Assembly: GCF_000153705.1 (NCBI RefSeq)
Contig: NZ_DS022272.1
Location: forward strand, 3,293,798-3,357,797
Reading direction: 5' to 3'
DNA: 64,000 nt
Origin: Fulvimarina pelagi HTCC2506
GTDB taxonomy: Bacteria; Pseudomonadota; Alphaproteobacteria; Rhizobiales; Rhizobiaceae
Under the pieces are notes generated by a model. That model saw only the letters and a list, made by a program, of their open reading frames with translations, had not been told where the DNA came from and searched no databases. The position numbers were made by a program, and so were the translations under genes. Shown piece by piece: positions 1-9,115 of this stretch (position 1 is the stretch's first letter; each line of letters opens with the position of its first letter).

Positions 1-1998
1 ATCCGAGCCCTTAATGTCGATCTTGCCCAGCGTAGACACATCGCAGAAACCGACGCTTTCGCGTACCGCCGTTACTTCCCTACTGACGGTCTCAAGCCAG
101 TTCTTCTCCTGCGGGCGTGCGAACATATCGGCACGCAACCAGAGGCCCGCCTCGACGAAGCTCGCCCCAGCGTTTTCGGCCCACTTGTGGGAGGCCGCTC
201 GCCGGGTTGGCTGAAAATGCTTTCCGCGGTAGGGACCGGCGAAGGCCGCGAGAGTTACGGGCGTATGCGGCGGGCGGGAGACAGTCGTACCGACTTCTTC
301 CATGGGCTTACCGGTGAGGGCCGCCATGATCGCATGGCCGTTGACGGCGGAAATCTTGCCTTGGTCCGTCGCCATGCCCAGCGTAGTGTAGCGTTTGAGG
401 AGTTCCACCGAACGGAAACCCTCCTGCTTGGCGAGCCCGACGTCGAACACCGTGACATCGTGCTGGAAGTCGACGAAAGCCTTCTGCCGGGAGCGCTCCA
501 CATGCCAGAGCGGCGAAAGGTTCACCGCATCGTCGCTGGTTTTGGGGAGTTCGAAGGCGCTCGTGTTGAAGCCGAGGTCGCTTGCCGCCTTCCCGCCGGC
601 AGCAGCACCGCTCCGGAAGGCGTCGGCAAGCGAGAATTCGCCATTGGCGGCCCCCGCCACTTCGATATGCGACGGTCTGGTCCCCGGCAAGAAGGCATGG
701 ATCACGTCGGACCATTTTGGCCGGCCGCCGAGATGGGTCGTCACATAGAGATTCGGATTGAACCCGCCTGAGACTGCAAGACAGTCCGCTGCGATCTCAT
801 GGTTTATGCCGGTCTTGTCGATTACCGTTATGGCGCTCAGGCTCTGTCGGCCCTTAGTCGCGACGACCTCGCTCCCGATGTAGCGTCGGATTGCCTCGCG
901 CGAGGCAAAATCGGCAAGTGCGGGCGAGACCTTGGGCCGCGCGTCAATTACCGCTGCGACTTCTACCCCGGCCGCGAGAAGATCGCGGGCGGTCTGCCAG
1001 CCATCGTCGCTGGAGGTGAAGACCGAAACGCGCCGGCCCGGAGATACGCCGTAACGGTTGAGATAGGTGCGCACGGCGCTCGCCATCATGACGCCGGGCC
1101 GGTCGTTTCCGCCGAAGGGGATCGGACGTTCGTATGAACCGCTCGCAAGGATCGCTTTCTTGGTGACGACGCGCCATAGGCGCTGACGCGGCTGATGCAT
1201 CAGCGGGACCGGCATGTGATCCGCGACTCGTTCAATCAGCCCAAACTCGCGTCCATCATAGGCACCGAACACGGTCGTACGCGGCATCACGATGACATTC
1301 GGAAGAGAACGCAACTCCTCTACAGTTCCTGCTGCCCATTTATGGCCCGCAATTCCGTCAACCTCGTAGCGCTCGGCGTTCAATCGTCCGCCGAGGGCGA
1401 AATCTTCATCAGCAAGGATGACTCGCGCGCCCGACCTCCCTGCGCAAAGAGCAGCCGAAAGTCCTGCAGGACCTGAGCCGATAACCAGAACGTCGCAGAA
1501 AGCATAAGCCTTCTCATATCTGTCAGGATCCGGTTCGTCGGACGCATGGCCGAGACCAGCCGCCCGGCGAATTGCTGGCTCGTAGAGCTTTTCCCAGAAG
1601 CTCGCCGGCCACATGAAGGTCTTGTAGTAAAAGCCCGCGACGAAGAAAGGGGCGAGAAGCGAGGTGACCGCGCCTACGTCATGCTTCAGCGACGGCCATC
1701 GGTTTTGGCTCGACGCTTCCAAGCCGTCGTACAGTTCCGCGACCGTCGCCTTCGTGTTGGGCTCACGTCGGGCGCCCTTGCGCATCTCCACGAGGGCGTT
1801 CGGCTCCTCTGGACCCGCCGTCACCACGCCGCGTGGACGATGATACTTGAAGGATCGACCGAAAAGCGTCTCGCCTGAAGCCAGAAGTGCCGATGCGAGC
1901 GTATCGCCCGCAAAGCCAGAATATTCACGACCGTCAAAAGTGAAACTCATGCGGTGGGCACGATTGATGAGCCCGCCTCCGGTGCGAAAGCCACTCAT
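1..1998 (-). CDS. mgdC: N-methylglutamate dehydrogenase / sarcosine oxidase alpha-type subunit (partial)
   Basis: Large flavoprotein subunit of the heterotetrameric sarcosine oxidase (SoxA) family. The reading frame is open for 666 codons from ATG at 1998 and runs off the left edge. SoxA-type subunits are near 1000 residues, so about a third (C-terminal folate-binding GcvT-like part) is missing. Residues about 15-100 resemble the N-terminal ferredoxin-like domain (DTLASALLASG, KYHRPRG); residues about 165-180 are a dinucleotide-binding loop (VIGSGPAGLSAA); a second nucleotide-binding region follows. Start overlaps the stop of the SoxD-like gene (ATGA), as in soxBDAG operons. The family demethylates sarcosine or N-methylglutamate and passes the C1 unit to tetrahydrofolate. 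Because gmaS and mgsABC lie 12 kb away in the same block, N-methylglutamate is the favoured substrate (inference); sarcosine oxidase remains possible. Confidence 0.85.
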   Translation of the reverse strand, partial: MSGFRTGGGLINRAHRMSFTFDGREYSGFAGDTLASALLASGETLFGRSFKYHRPRGVVTAGPEEPNALVEMRKGARREPNTKATVAELYDGLEASSQNRWPSLKHDVGAVTSLLAPFFVAGFYYKTFMWPASFWEKLYEPAIRRAAGLGHASDEPDPDRYEKAYAFCDVLVIGSGPAGLSAALCAGRSGARVILADEDFALGGRLNAERYEVDGIAGHKWAAGTVEELRSLPNVIVMPRTTVFGAYDGREFGLIERVADHMPVPLMHQPRQRLWRVVTKKAILASGSYERPIPFGGNDRPGVMMASAVRTYLNRYGVSPGRRVSVFTSSDDGWQTARDLLAAGVEVAAVIDARPKVSPALADFASREAIRRYIGSEVVATKGRQSLSAITVIDKTGINHEIAADCLAVSGGFNPNLYVTTHLGGRPKWSDVIHAFLPGTRPSHIEVAGAANGEFSLADAFRSGAAAGGKAASDLGFNTSAFELPKTSDDAVNLSPLWHVERSRQKAFVDFQHDVTVFDVGLAKQEGFRSVELLKRYTTLGMATDQGKISAVNGHAIMAALTGKPMEEVGTTVSRPPHTPVTLAAFAGPYRGKHFQPTRRAASHKWAENAGASFVEAGLWLRADMFARPQEKNWLETVSREVTAVRESVGFCDVSTLGKIDIKGSD

Positions 1999-2270
1999 CT
2001 GTCGATCTCCTCGTTTGCGAACCCGACACTCTCGATTTCATGGGTAAGCGTATCGCGCACGACGGTCACCCAGGACCGGCAGCCGCCAGAATGGTACCAG
2101 TGCTCGCTATGAAATCCGGCGGGATTGGTGCGCAGGTGAACGGCGTCGACAAAGTGCTTCAGTGCGTCCTCACCGTCGGGATCGGGCCGCGAGACGCTCG
2201 CATCACCGCGATAGACGAATTCCTGGATGTCGCGGCTTCCGCAATGGGGGCAATCGATACGCATGGACAA
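1995..2270 (-). CDS. mgdB: N-methylglutamate dehydrogenase / sarcosine oxidase delta-type subunit
   Basis: Small 91-residue subunit of the SoxD family. It starts MSMRIDCPHCGSRD, carrying the CPHCG zinc-binding motif near residues 7-11, followed by a tryptophan/histidine-rich stretch (HSEHWYHSGGCRSW) typical of SoxD. In the heterotetrameric enzyme this subunit binds zinc and packs against the alpha subunit. Its stop overlaps the next start by four bases (ATGA), so it is translationally coupled to the alpha-type gene; the beta-type gene lies 57 bp upstream. Length matches the family. Substrate assignment (N-methylglutamate rather than sarcosine) is inferred from the surrounding pathway genes. 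Confidence 0.88.
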   Translation of the reverse strand: MSMRIDCPHCGSRDIQEFVYRGDASVSRPDPDGEDALKHFVDAVHLRTNPAGFHSEHWYHSGGCRSWVTVVRDTLTHEIESVGFANEEIDR

Positions 2271-2327
2271 TCAGGCCTTTTCGGGACTTTCGCGAACAGA
2301 ACGTCGTGTTTGGGCGAGCCGCACCGA

Positions 2328-3578
2328 TCAGTGGAGGTTAGGTTGAGCGCCGCGGCCGTTCTCGTTGAGGATGTGACCTGTGGCGAAGCGGTCGAGGCGC
2401 ATGGCAGCGGCCGACGGGTGCGGCTCATTGCGTGCGATCAGATGTGCGAAGCACCATCCTGCTGCAGGGGTCGCCTTGAAGCCGCCATAGCACCATCCGC
2501 CATTGAGATAGAGGCCCTCGACCGGCGTCCGGTCGATAATTGGCGAGCCATCCATTGTCATGTCCATGATGCCGCCCCACGAGCGCAGCATTCGCACACG
2601 ACCGATCGATGGCATCATCGACATACCGGCCTCGAGGACGTGTTCGACGGTCGGAAGATTGCCGCGCTGAGCATAGGAATTGTAGCCGTCGAGATCGCCC
2701 CCGAAGACGAGACCGCCCTTGTCGGACTGGGAGATATAGAAATGCCCCGCACCATAGGTGACGACGCAGGGTATCTTCGGCTTGATTCCTTCGGAGACGA
2801 AGGCCTGAAGAACCTGGCTCTCGATCGGAAGGCGCAGATCGGCCATCGCCGCCACGCGGGATGAGGAACCGGCAACCGACATACCCACTTTGCGGGCTCG
2901 GATCTTGCCACGGCTCGTTTCAACGCCGACGACGCGCCCGCCTTCGCGGAGGAACCCGGTTACTTGGCAGTTCTGAACGATGTCGACCCCCCGCATATCG
3001 GCTGCATGGGCATAGCCCCAGGCGACCGCGTCGTGACGAGCCGTTCCTCCGCGTGCCTGCCAGAGCCCGCCCTTGATCGGAAAGCGTGCTTCTTCGAATC
3101 CGAGTATCGGCACCATCCGGCGCACTTCATCGGCATCGAGCAGTGCCGAATGAACGCCGTGCAGACGCATCGAATTGGCCCGTCGCGCATAGGTGTCACG
3201 CTGACCGTCCGAGTGGAAGAGGTTCAGAACGCCGCGCTGACTGACCATGGCATTGTAATTGAGCTCCTGTTCAAGCCCTTCCCACAACTTCATGGACAAC
3301 TCGTAGAATGCTTGGTTGCCTGGAAGGAGATAATTCGAGCGAATGATCGTAGTGTTACGCCCGATGTTGCCGGAGCCCAGCCAACCCTTCTCGAGAACGG
3401 CAATGTTGGTGAGGCCGTGTTCCTTCGCGAGATAATAAGCGGTCGCAAGGCCATGACCGCCTCCGCCAATGATGATGACATCATAAGTCGATTTCGGCGT
3501 CGCGTCGCGCCACGTGGGCTTCCAACCACGGTGCTTGTTCAGCGTCTCGCGAAACAGGGAGAAGGCGGAATAGCGCAT
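2328..3578 (-). CDS. mgdA: N-methylglutamate dehydrogenase / sarcosine oxidase beta-type subunit
   Basis: FAD-dependent oxidoreductase of the SoxB family, 416 residues, matching the usual length. The start at 3578 gives MRYSAFSLFRETLN, the standard SoxB N-terminus; the frame is open 20 codons further upstream but that extension has no family resemblance. A dinucleotide-binding glycine motif (DVIIIGGGGHGLATAYYL) lies near residues 32-49, then GSGNIGRNTTIIRSNYLLPG. The segment SQRGVLNLFHSD holds the conserved histidine of the family that carries covalent FMN in characterised sarcosine oxidases. First gene of an mgdABC(D)/soxBDA(G)-ordered operon. A GlxA/AraC-type regulator is divergent 190 bp upstream and could control it. 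In the context of gmaS and mgsABC this is most likely MgdA, oxidatively demethylating N-methylglutamate to glutamate. Confidence 0.85.
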   Translation of the reverse strand: MRYSAFSLFRETLNKHRGWKPTWRDATPKSTYDVIIIGGGGHGLATAYYLAKEHGLTNIAVLEKGWLGSGNIGRNTTIIRSNYLLPGNQAFYELSMKLWEGLEQELNYNAMVSQRGVLNLFHSDGQRDTYARRANSMRLHGVHSALLDADEVRRMVPILGFEEARFPIKGGLWQARGGTARHDAVAWGYAHAADMRGVDIVQNCQVTGFLREGGRVVGVETSRGKIRARKVGMSVAGSSSRVAAMADLRLPIESQVLQAFVSEGIKPKIPCVVTYGAGHFYISQSDKGGLVFGGDLDGYNSYAQRGNLPTVEHVLEAGMSMMPSIGRVRMLRSWGGIMDMTMDGSPIIDRTPVEGLYLNGGWCYGGFKATPAAGWCFAHLIARNEPHPSAAAMRLDRFATGHILNENGRGAQPNLH

Positions 3579-3769
3579 GATCTCGCAAAGTCGTCCTTTA
3601 CACAGGCGAAATTCAAGATTCCGCGTCTGAAGCACCATGCGCTCACTGCAATGTAAAACTTGACCAGTGACGACCCTTACATGACTTATGGCGACACTAA
3701 TGGCATATTAAACGGCGTGGCATCGTAAGGCTCGATAAGCGTGAGAGAGGCATGCCGTAGGGAGTGAAG

Positions 3770-4774
3770 ATGGTGTCGGCACAAGACGACCTAAGACCAG
3801 AGCGGCTCGGCTTCCTCCTAGTGCCGTACTTCGCGACGATGTCCTACGCCTCCGCGATCGAACCGTTCCGGGCCGCCAATATCCTCTCCGGCCGAACGCT
3901 CTATTCCTGGCGCCACGTCGCGGTGGAGGACCTGCGCGTCGAAGCCTCGACAGGTCTTTCCTTCGAGGCGGATCACGCGATCGGCGAGGCGGAGGACTAC
4001 GACGGCCTCGTCGTCTGCGCTGCCGGCAATCCTTCGACCTTCGATCATGAGCCGACTTTCGCATGGCTTAGAAGGCTCGCGCGGCGCGGCACGTGGCTTG
4101 CGGGTGTTTCGGGCGGGCCATTCGTCCTTGCCTCAGCCGGTCTTCTCGACGGCTATCGTTGCACTATCCATTGGGAGCATGCGCCCGCCTTCGCAGAGGC
4201 TTTCGCACAACCACGGCTCACATCCTCGATCTACGAAATCGATCGGGGTCGTCTCACCTGCGCCGGCGGGATTTCCGCTCTCGACATGATGCATGCAGTG
4301 ATAGCGAAGACCCACGGTGGAGAGCTAGCGGCTGCTGTCAGCGAATGGTTCCTTCAGAGCCATGTGCGCACAGGCGCCACTGCGCAACTGATGACGCGTT
4401 TCGAACGCTTCGGCCTCCCTAGTGTCGCCCTGTCGAACGTCATCCAGGCGATCGAGGAAAACGTGGAGCATCCCCTGCCGCGCGAGCGCCTTGCTGAACT
4501 CGCCGGCGTTTCGATCCGTCAACTCGAACGCTTGTTCGAAAAACAAATGAAGACGACGGTCGATCGCTACTACCTGACAATTCGGCTTCATCACGCCCAA
4601 CGCCTTCTGCGCCAGACACGGCTTTCCGTTGCCGAAATCGGGATTGCGTCGGGCTTCGCGAGCGCCAGCTACTTTTCGCGAGCCTACAAATCCCGCTACG
4701 GTCACGGCCCTCGGGACGAGAGGTCACTCAACTTTCTTCAGGGGAAACCTGTCGATCGGACAGAGTCCTTGTGA
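3770..4774 (+). CDS. GlxA-family AraC-type transcriptional regulator (GbdR-like)
   Basis: A 334-residue regulator with an N-terminal DJ-1/PfpI (class I amidotransferase-like) domain, residues about 10-190, and a C-terminal AraC helix-turn-helix pair, residues about 215-315 (LAELAGVSIRQLERLFEKQM, then SVAEIGIASGFASASYFSRAYKSRYG). This architecture is shared with GbdR and related regulators of choline/glycine betaine/carnitine catabolism. The start at ATG 3770 is preferred because GGAG ends 5 bases upstream; an in-frame GTG lies two codons earlier. It is divergent from the mgdA-type gene with a 190 bp shared promoter region, so control of methylamine or sarcosine-type demethylation is a reasonable inference. 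The effector ligand cannot be read from the sequence. Confidence 0.85.
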   Translation: MVSAQDDLRPERLGFLLVPYFATMSYASAIEPFRAANILSGRTLYSWRHVAVEDLRVEASTGLSFEADHAIGEAEDYDGLVVCAAGNPSTFDHEPTFAWLRRLARRGTWLAGVSGGPFVLASAGLLDGYRCTIHWEHAPAFAEAFAQPRLTSSIYEIDRGRLTCAGGISALDMMHAVIAKTHGGELAAAVSEWFLQSHVRTGATAQLMTRFERFGLPSVALSNVIQAIEENVEHPLPRERLAELAGVSIRQLERLFEKQMKTTVDRYYLTIRLHHAQRLLRQTRLSVAEIGIASGFASASYFSRAYKSRYGHGPRDERSLNFLQGKPVDRTESL

Positions 4775-4848
4775 TACCTGCTGCCCGATAGGCCAAAACC
4801 GTTCGAAACACCGCAAAGCTGAACGCGACGAACTCCTTCGGAGACAAA

Positions 4849-5565
4849 ATGCCCGCAAAAAGAAAATTAGAAGACTTGGGTGCTGAAGCCAAAGCAGTAG
4901 ATGACGCATCGCACACTGAGGCCAGTGGAACGCAGACGAAGCTGCGGCAGGATCCGCATGCCGTTAAGCCAGTCACCGAAAAGCGGCTCGAGAGCGCAAT
5001 AGGGCGCGAGGTGCGCCATCATCGGCGCCAGCATGGACTGACCATTGGTGATCTTGCTTCTGCCACCGGAATGTCCCTCGGAATGCTTTCAAAGATCGAG
5101 CGCGGTAACATTTCACCCTCGCTTGCAACTTTACAGTCGTTGTCCCAGGCGCTCGGTGTGCCGATCACCGGATTTTTCAAAGGGTTTGAACAGCAGCGCA
5201 GCGCGGTGTTCGTGAAGGCTGGCGAGGGAGTCGAGCTCGAACGGCGAGGGACGCGGGCAGGGCACCAATACAACTTGCTCGGCCATATCGGAAACAATCT
5301 GAGCGGCGTCACAGTCGAGCCCTATCTTATTACGCTGTCGAAGGAATCAGACGTGTTCCCGACCTTCCAGCACGACGGGCTCGAATTCCTTTATATGCTG
5401 GAAGGCGAGTTCGTTTATCGACACGCTGATACGCGAGTCCATATGCAGCCCGGCGATAGTTTCTTCTTCGATGCAGATGCGCCGCATGGGCCGGAAGACT
5501 TCATTAGGCTCCCCTGCATCTACCTTTCGATCATCTGCTATCCGCAGGACCGCAACGAACGATAA
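4849..5565 (+). CDS. XRE-family regulator with C-terminal cupin domain
   Basis: A 238-residue one-component regulator. Residues about 48-110 form an XRE/Cro helix-turn-helix (REVRHHRRQHGLTIGDLA, then GMLSKIERGNISPSLATL); residues about 150-232 form a small cupin barrel (HDGLEFLYMLEGEFVYR, MQPGDSFFFDADAPHGPE). The basic N-terminal 45 residues look unstructured. ATG follows GGAG by 6 bases. This type of protein typically senses a small metabolite through the cupin and represses catabolic or transport genes. It lies between the mgd-type operon and the ammonium transporter, convergent with the latter, so a role in the methylated-amine genes is likely but inferred. Confidence 0.85.
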   Translation: MPAKRKLEDLGAEAKAVDDASHTEASGTQTKLRQDPHAVKPVTEKRLESAIGREVRHHRRQHGLTIGDLASATGMSLGMLSKIERGNISPSLATLQSLSQALGVPITGFFKGFEQQRSAVFVKAGEGVELERRGTRAGHQYNLLGHIGNNLSGVTVEPYLITLSKESDVFPTFQHDGLEFLYMLEGEFVYRHADTRVHMQPGDSFFFDADAPHGPEDFIRLPCIYLSIICYPQDRNER

Positions 5566-5631
5566 AGCGCCGCGATTCCGCGCAACGCTCTCTGAGTTGC
5601 TGTCGAGACGCGTCTTAAGTCGCGCGGGGCG

Positions 5632-5850
5632 TCAGTAGGCTGCAATCGCCCGGCGCGTCGCTTCACCGGTCGTATCAGCCCCGATCTCGTACCGGACCTC
5701 CCTGCTCTCGGCGCGGATCTGCGCAACGTGCCACCAGATCCAGAAAACCAGACCAGCAATATAGAGTATGAATTCGGTTCCCTGGAACGGATAAACTGCA
5801 CCGACATCGGCAAGATCAACCGCCCAACTCGTCATTCCGTTCGAAGACAT
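5632..5850 (-). CDS. small membrane protein downstream of amt
   Basis: A 72-residue protein with one clear membrane segment (TEFILYIAGLVFWIWWHVAQ, residues about 26-45) followed by a charged cytoplasmic-looking tail (IRAESREVRYEIGADTTGE). Start MSSNGMTSW at 5850 is chosen over a frame extension to 5925 because the upstream residues are basic, unlike any membrane leader, and because the frame lies 84 bp beyond the amt stop on the same strand. I do not recognise a family. The position directly after the ammonium transporter of a methylamine block suggests a transporter partner or accessory subunit; this is inference only. Confidence 0.6.
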   Translation of the reverse strand: MSSNGMTSWAVDLADVGAVYPFQGTEFILYIAGLVFWIWWHVAQIRAESREVRYEIGADTTGEATRRAIAAY

Positions 5851-5934
5851 AGCTCGTATTCCTTTCGTGTTTGGTCCTGGACGGACGAGATTTGAGAAAA
5901 GCAGTTCAAGTCTCGTCCGCCGCACTTTAGGTGA

Positions 5935-7299
5935 TTAGGTTTTCGATGAGACCAATGATGTTTCAGCTCCCTGAACATCGCGGATCGCCGCCTCGTAGGC
6001 TTGCGAAGCCTGAAAATCGAGGCCTTCAAGTTCGACCTTTGCCGGTATGCGCAGCATGCCGAAGCCGTGAAGGATTTTCGCTACCACGAAACCGGGCAGG
6101 AACCCCAAAAGCCCGAACATGATGATCGCACCGATGAAGTTGCCCAGCGGATTAATCGCAGCATAGCCTGCATATGGCGAAGAGGGCTGGCCCCAGAGCA
6201 TGAAGCCGGCGATCACCACGCCGATGAAGCCGGCATAGCCATGCACTGCAACTGCACCGACGGCGTCGTCGATCTTGAAACGGCGCTCAACGAAGTAGTG
6301 CAGTCGATAGGCCGCGAAGGCTCCGATCGCACCGATGAACATCGCTTGGATCGGATGGTATAGATCGTTGCCGGCCGAGGCCGCGATAATTCCAGCAAGG
6401 CCGGCCGAGTACGTCCAGAAAGCGTCTCCCTTGGAGACTACGTAACCCATCAAAAGACCGCCTGATAGCGACATCAGGAAGTTGAATGTAATCGCAGAAA
6501 GTGTGGTTGGCGCGAGGTAGATGTTGGTTGCTGTCCATGTGGCGCCGGTGATCTCACCGCCGATACCTTCCGGTGAAATGATTGGGATGTTGCAGGCGGC
6601 GTAAAAACCCCAGAAGCCAGTGTAGATAAGGAAGAGGCCGAGCGTTGCGAGCCAAGTGTTGTGGGGCGGAATGTCCCGCGGCGTGCCGTCGGCGGCGAAC
6701 TTACCCAGACGGGGTCCAAGCACGATGAGGATGCCGAGAGCGAACCCGCCTGCGATAGCGTGAATGACGCCCGACGCGTAGGCGTCATGATAGCCGAGCA
6801 GCTTGACCATCCAGCCGGCCGAGTGCCAGCCCCACGCCGCGTCGATAATCCACGCAAGCGAACCGATTGTGACGGCGAGAATCCAGAACGCACCAGAACG
6901 GATCCGCTCGATAACCGATCCAGATACGATGGATGCAGCTGTCCACGAAAATAGGAGGAAGGCGGCCCAAAAGACGCCGTTAATGTGATCTTGCAGGTTT
7001 GTGCCCATTGCTGGATCGAAGGCGCGCGCGCCGGTCGCAGCTTCGAAATCGATGCCGCCGGTAATGAAGGGGCCGTTTGGAAAAGCGAAATAGATCCACC
7101 ATCCAAAGAAAAAGAACGTGATGGTGACGAGCGGAATGCACATGGTATTCTTCATAAGGGTATGCAGGTGATTGCGTCGCCTGCTTGCCGCCACTTCGTA
7201 GAGGCAAAAACCCACATGGATCAGAAACATAAAGACGACGGTCACCCAGTAATAGAACTCAGTAAATAACGTCGTCAGCGCTTCGATATTCGATCCCAT
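5935..7299 (-). CDS. amt: ammonium transporter Amt/MEP family
   Basis: A 454-residue integral membrane protein with about eleven hydrophobic segments. Family marks include WAIIDAAWGWHSAGWMVKLLG, with the GWHSAG stretch, GVIHAIAGGFALG (ammonium-family signature region holding a conserved pore histidine), ASAGNDLYHP and AVAVHGYAGFIGV (the second pore histidine). It moves ammonium or, in related proteins, methylammonium across the inner membrane. In this locus it sits between the secondary-amine demethylase genes and the mgd-type operon, so it may take up methylammonium or recapture ammonium. No glnK gene is adjacent, unlike the common glnK-amtB pair; a small membrane protein follows instead. 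The 578 bp upstream to the next gene should contain its own promoter. Confidence 0.93.
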   Translation of the reverse strand: MGSNIEALTTLFTEFYYWVTVVFMFLIHVGFCLYEVAASRRRNHLHTLMKNTMCIPLVTITFFFFGWWIYFAFPNGPFITGGIDFEAATGARAFDPAMGTNLQDHINGVFWAAFLLFSWTAASIVSGSVIERIRSGAFWILAVTIGSLAWIIDAAWGWHSAGWMVKLLGYHDAYASGVIHAIAGGFALGILIVLGPRLGKFAADGTPRDIPPHNTWLATLGLFLIYTGFWGFYAACNIPIISPEGIGGEITGATWTATNIYLAPTTLSAITFNFLMSLSGGLLMGYVVSKGDAFWTYSAGLAGIIAASAGNDLYHPIQAMFIGAIGAFAAYRLHYFVERRFKIDDAVGAVAVHGYAGFIGVVIAGFMLWGQPSSPYAGYAAINPLGNFIGAIIMFGLLGFLPGFVVAKILHGFGMLRIPAKVELEGLDFQASQAYEAAIRDVQGAETSLVSSKT

Positions 7300-7877
7300 G
7301 GGTCCTCCCGTAGATACTAGCTTTCGAGTCTAATTCGTTTCGACCTCGTCCTTCGCGGGCACTCTTCCTGTCCGCTCGGCACTTGCGTGACGATGTCGTA
7401 ACTACAGAGCCGGAAAATTTCTTCCGAAGAACAAATTTTTCCCAGACACATTCAGAACCAGACCGAACCAATTTGCAAGTAGAAATTTCGTAGCCGCTCG
7501 GACGAGTGTATAGAAGACTTGCAGATTAACTCACGCGACGAAGACACTGTGGGATCGGCGAACGTCATTTTCTATTTAAAAACAGTATCGACGCACGTCT
7601 TTCGATAAAGGTAACGATATCGGGACGTGTTCGTTTGCAATGGCGCAGGCGTTCGCCGTCATTTACCGGCATCCCAGCATCGAGCATGCGGGCGACACAA
7701 TGAATGTGTGACGTGGGACGTCCAGCTCGTTGAGCGGCTGGACGCGCATGAAGAATCTCCGGAAGGGAAGCTGATGGTTCCTACTTACCGATTTGCAGCA
7801 TGAGGGCAGGGTCGCAGACAGGTTAGGCGGGCCTCAGGAAGTCCGCCATTCCCGCTGTAGCGCGCCGTAATGCGAAG
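7300..7877. other. intergenic region upstream of amt
   Basis: 578 bp between the amt start and the stop of the GcvT-like gene, both on the minus strand. I see no convincing coding frame. It must carry the amt promoter. I looked on the minus strand for a -24/-12 (sigma-54) pattern, expected for nitrogen-controlled amt genes, and did not find a clear one. Confidence 0.5.
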
Positions 7878-8999
7878 TCACGCCCGTTCTTCGAGCGGAT
7901 GCGTGCGAACCCTCATCGGATCATAGAATGGCGTGCGCACGATATGTGCGTCGAAAGAGCCCTTCTCACTTCGCACCGTCAGGGCCGTGCCGAAGTCCGA
8001 GAGGTCTGGCTCTACATGGCCGAGTGCCAGTGATTTCTCCAGGTAGCGGCTGTAGGTCGTACTATTGACCGAACCCACCTCCCGATCCCCCTTGAAGAGC
8101 TTGGCGCCTGGCTCGATGGCCTGATGAGCATCGATTTCGAGTCCGACCTGAGAGACGCGTATCTCGTTCTTCCGCCGCACCAACGCTTCCTTGCCGTGAA
8201 AGTCGGACTTGTCGAGATCGACGGTCCAGTCTGCCCCGACCTCCCATGGAGTCGTATCCCCCTGCGGCATGTCATAAGGGAAGAAAAGAAGCGCGCCTTC
8301 TACGCGGACGATGTCGAGGCAGGCCCAGGAAACGGGGATGGCTCCGAAAGGTTGTCCGGCCTTCAGGATTTCGTCCCAAAGATAGACGGCATCTTCCGCC
8401 TTGCAGAAGACCTCATAACCGAGCTCCGCTGAATAACCGCCCCGGCCGATGGAAACAGACCGGCCGAACAGGTCGGTCTTGCGATGTTCGAAATAGTGAA
8501 TCGACTTCAAGTCTATCGCGGTATGTGGATCGAGAATCTCTCTCGATTTGGGCCCCTGTAGGGACAGGATATGGACATCGTCGTCCTTCTCCCATTTAGC
8601 TTCCTTGCCGGAAAAAAAGCCATCGATCACGTCTTCGAGGCTGCCACCTCCGTGTGAAAGACGGAACACGTCCTCGCCGTCACGATAAACGAGAACATCG
8701 TCGATGAGTGAGCCGTTTTCGTCGACGATGTTGGAGATCGCAGACTGACCGGGCTTCATCTTGGCGATATCAGACGTCAACATGGCGTTGAGAACGGCCT
8801 CGCTGTCCTTGCCGGACACGTTGATCATACGCAGGGCCGAGACGTCGAAGAGGCCCGCGCTAGATCGGACCGCAACCACCTCGTCGTCGGGATCGGTGTT
8901 ATATGTGTCCGGCAATGGCATGCCGTTCCAGGATTCGGAAAGCTTCGAGCCGAGCGCCTTGTGACGCTCGTTGAGGGCGGAATTGCGGGCGTCTGTCAT
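7878..8999 (-). CDS. GcvT-like aminomethyltransferase, probable tetrahydrofolate subunit of dimethylamine N-demethylase
   Basis: A 373-residue GcvT/DmdA-like protein. It contains AVRSSAGLFDVSALRMINVSG (typical GcvT first domain, residues about 42-62), a central folate-binding fold and the C-terminal GcvT barrel (RTPFYDPMRVR). ATG at 8999 has a perfect GGAGGAAACC Shine-Dalgarno; the frame upstream of it is not used. It is the last gene of a four-gene set with the haem/PAS subunit, FMN/2Fe-2S reductase and DmmA-like protein. In the heterotetrameric haem-dependent oxidative N-demethylase (HODM, dimethylamine monooxygenase), a GcvT-like subunit captures formaldehyde on tetrahydrofolate; this gene fits that role. 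Published names for this subunit differ, so no symbol is given. Confidence 0.8.
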   Translation of the reverse strand: MTDARNSALNERHKALGSKLSESWNGMPLPDTYNTDPDDEVVAVRSSAGLFDVSALRMINVSGKDSEAVLNAMLTSDIAKMKPGQSAISNIVDENGSLIDDVLVYRDGEDVFRLSHGGGSLEDVIDGFFSGKEAKWEKDDDVHILSLQGPKSREILDPHTAIDLKSIHYFEHRKTDLFGRSVSIGRGGYSAELGYEVFCKAEDAVYLWDEILKAGQPFGAIPVSWACLDIVRVEGALLFFPYDMPQGDTTPWEVGADWTVDLDKSDFHGKEALVRRKNEIRVSQVGLEIDAHQAIEPGAKLFKGDREVGSVNSTTYSRYLEKSLALGHVEPDLSDFGTALTVRSEKGSFDAHIVRTPFYDPMRVRTHPLEERA

Positions 9000-9115
9000 G
9001 GTTTCCTCCACGTTTGAATTGTCTCTAACTTTACCCCCAGCCGATCGCGGGCTCGGCATGTCTCGCAGGGCGCTGCGATTGCGGTCGCCGGAAAGGTTTT
9101 CGCTCGCAGGTCGTC

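Noticed and set aside
7300-7877. Sigma-54 promoter upstream of amt
   Set aside because: Searched for a -24/-12 pattern in the right orientation; no convincing match.
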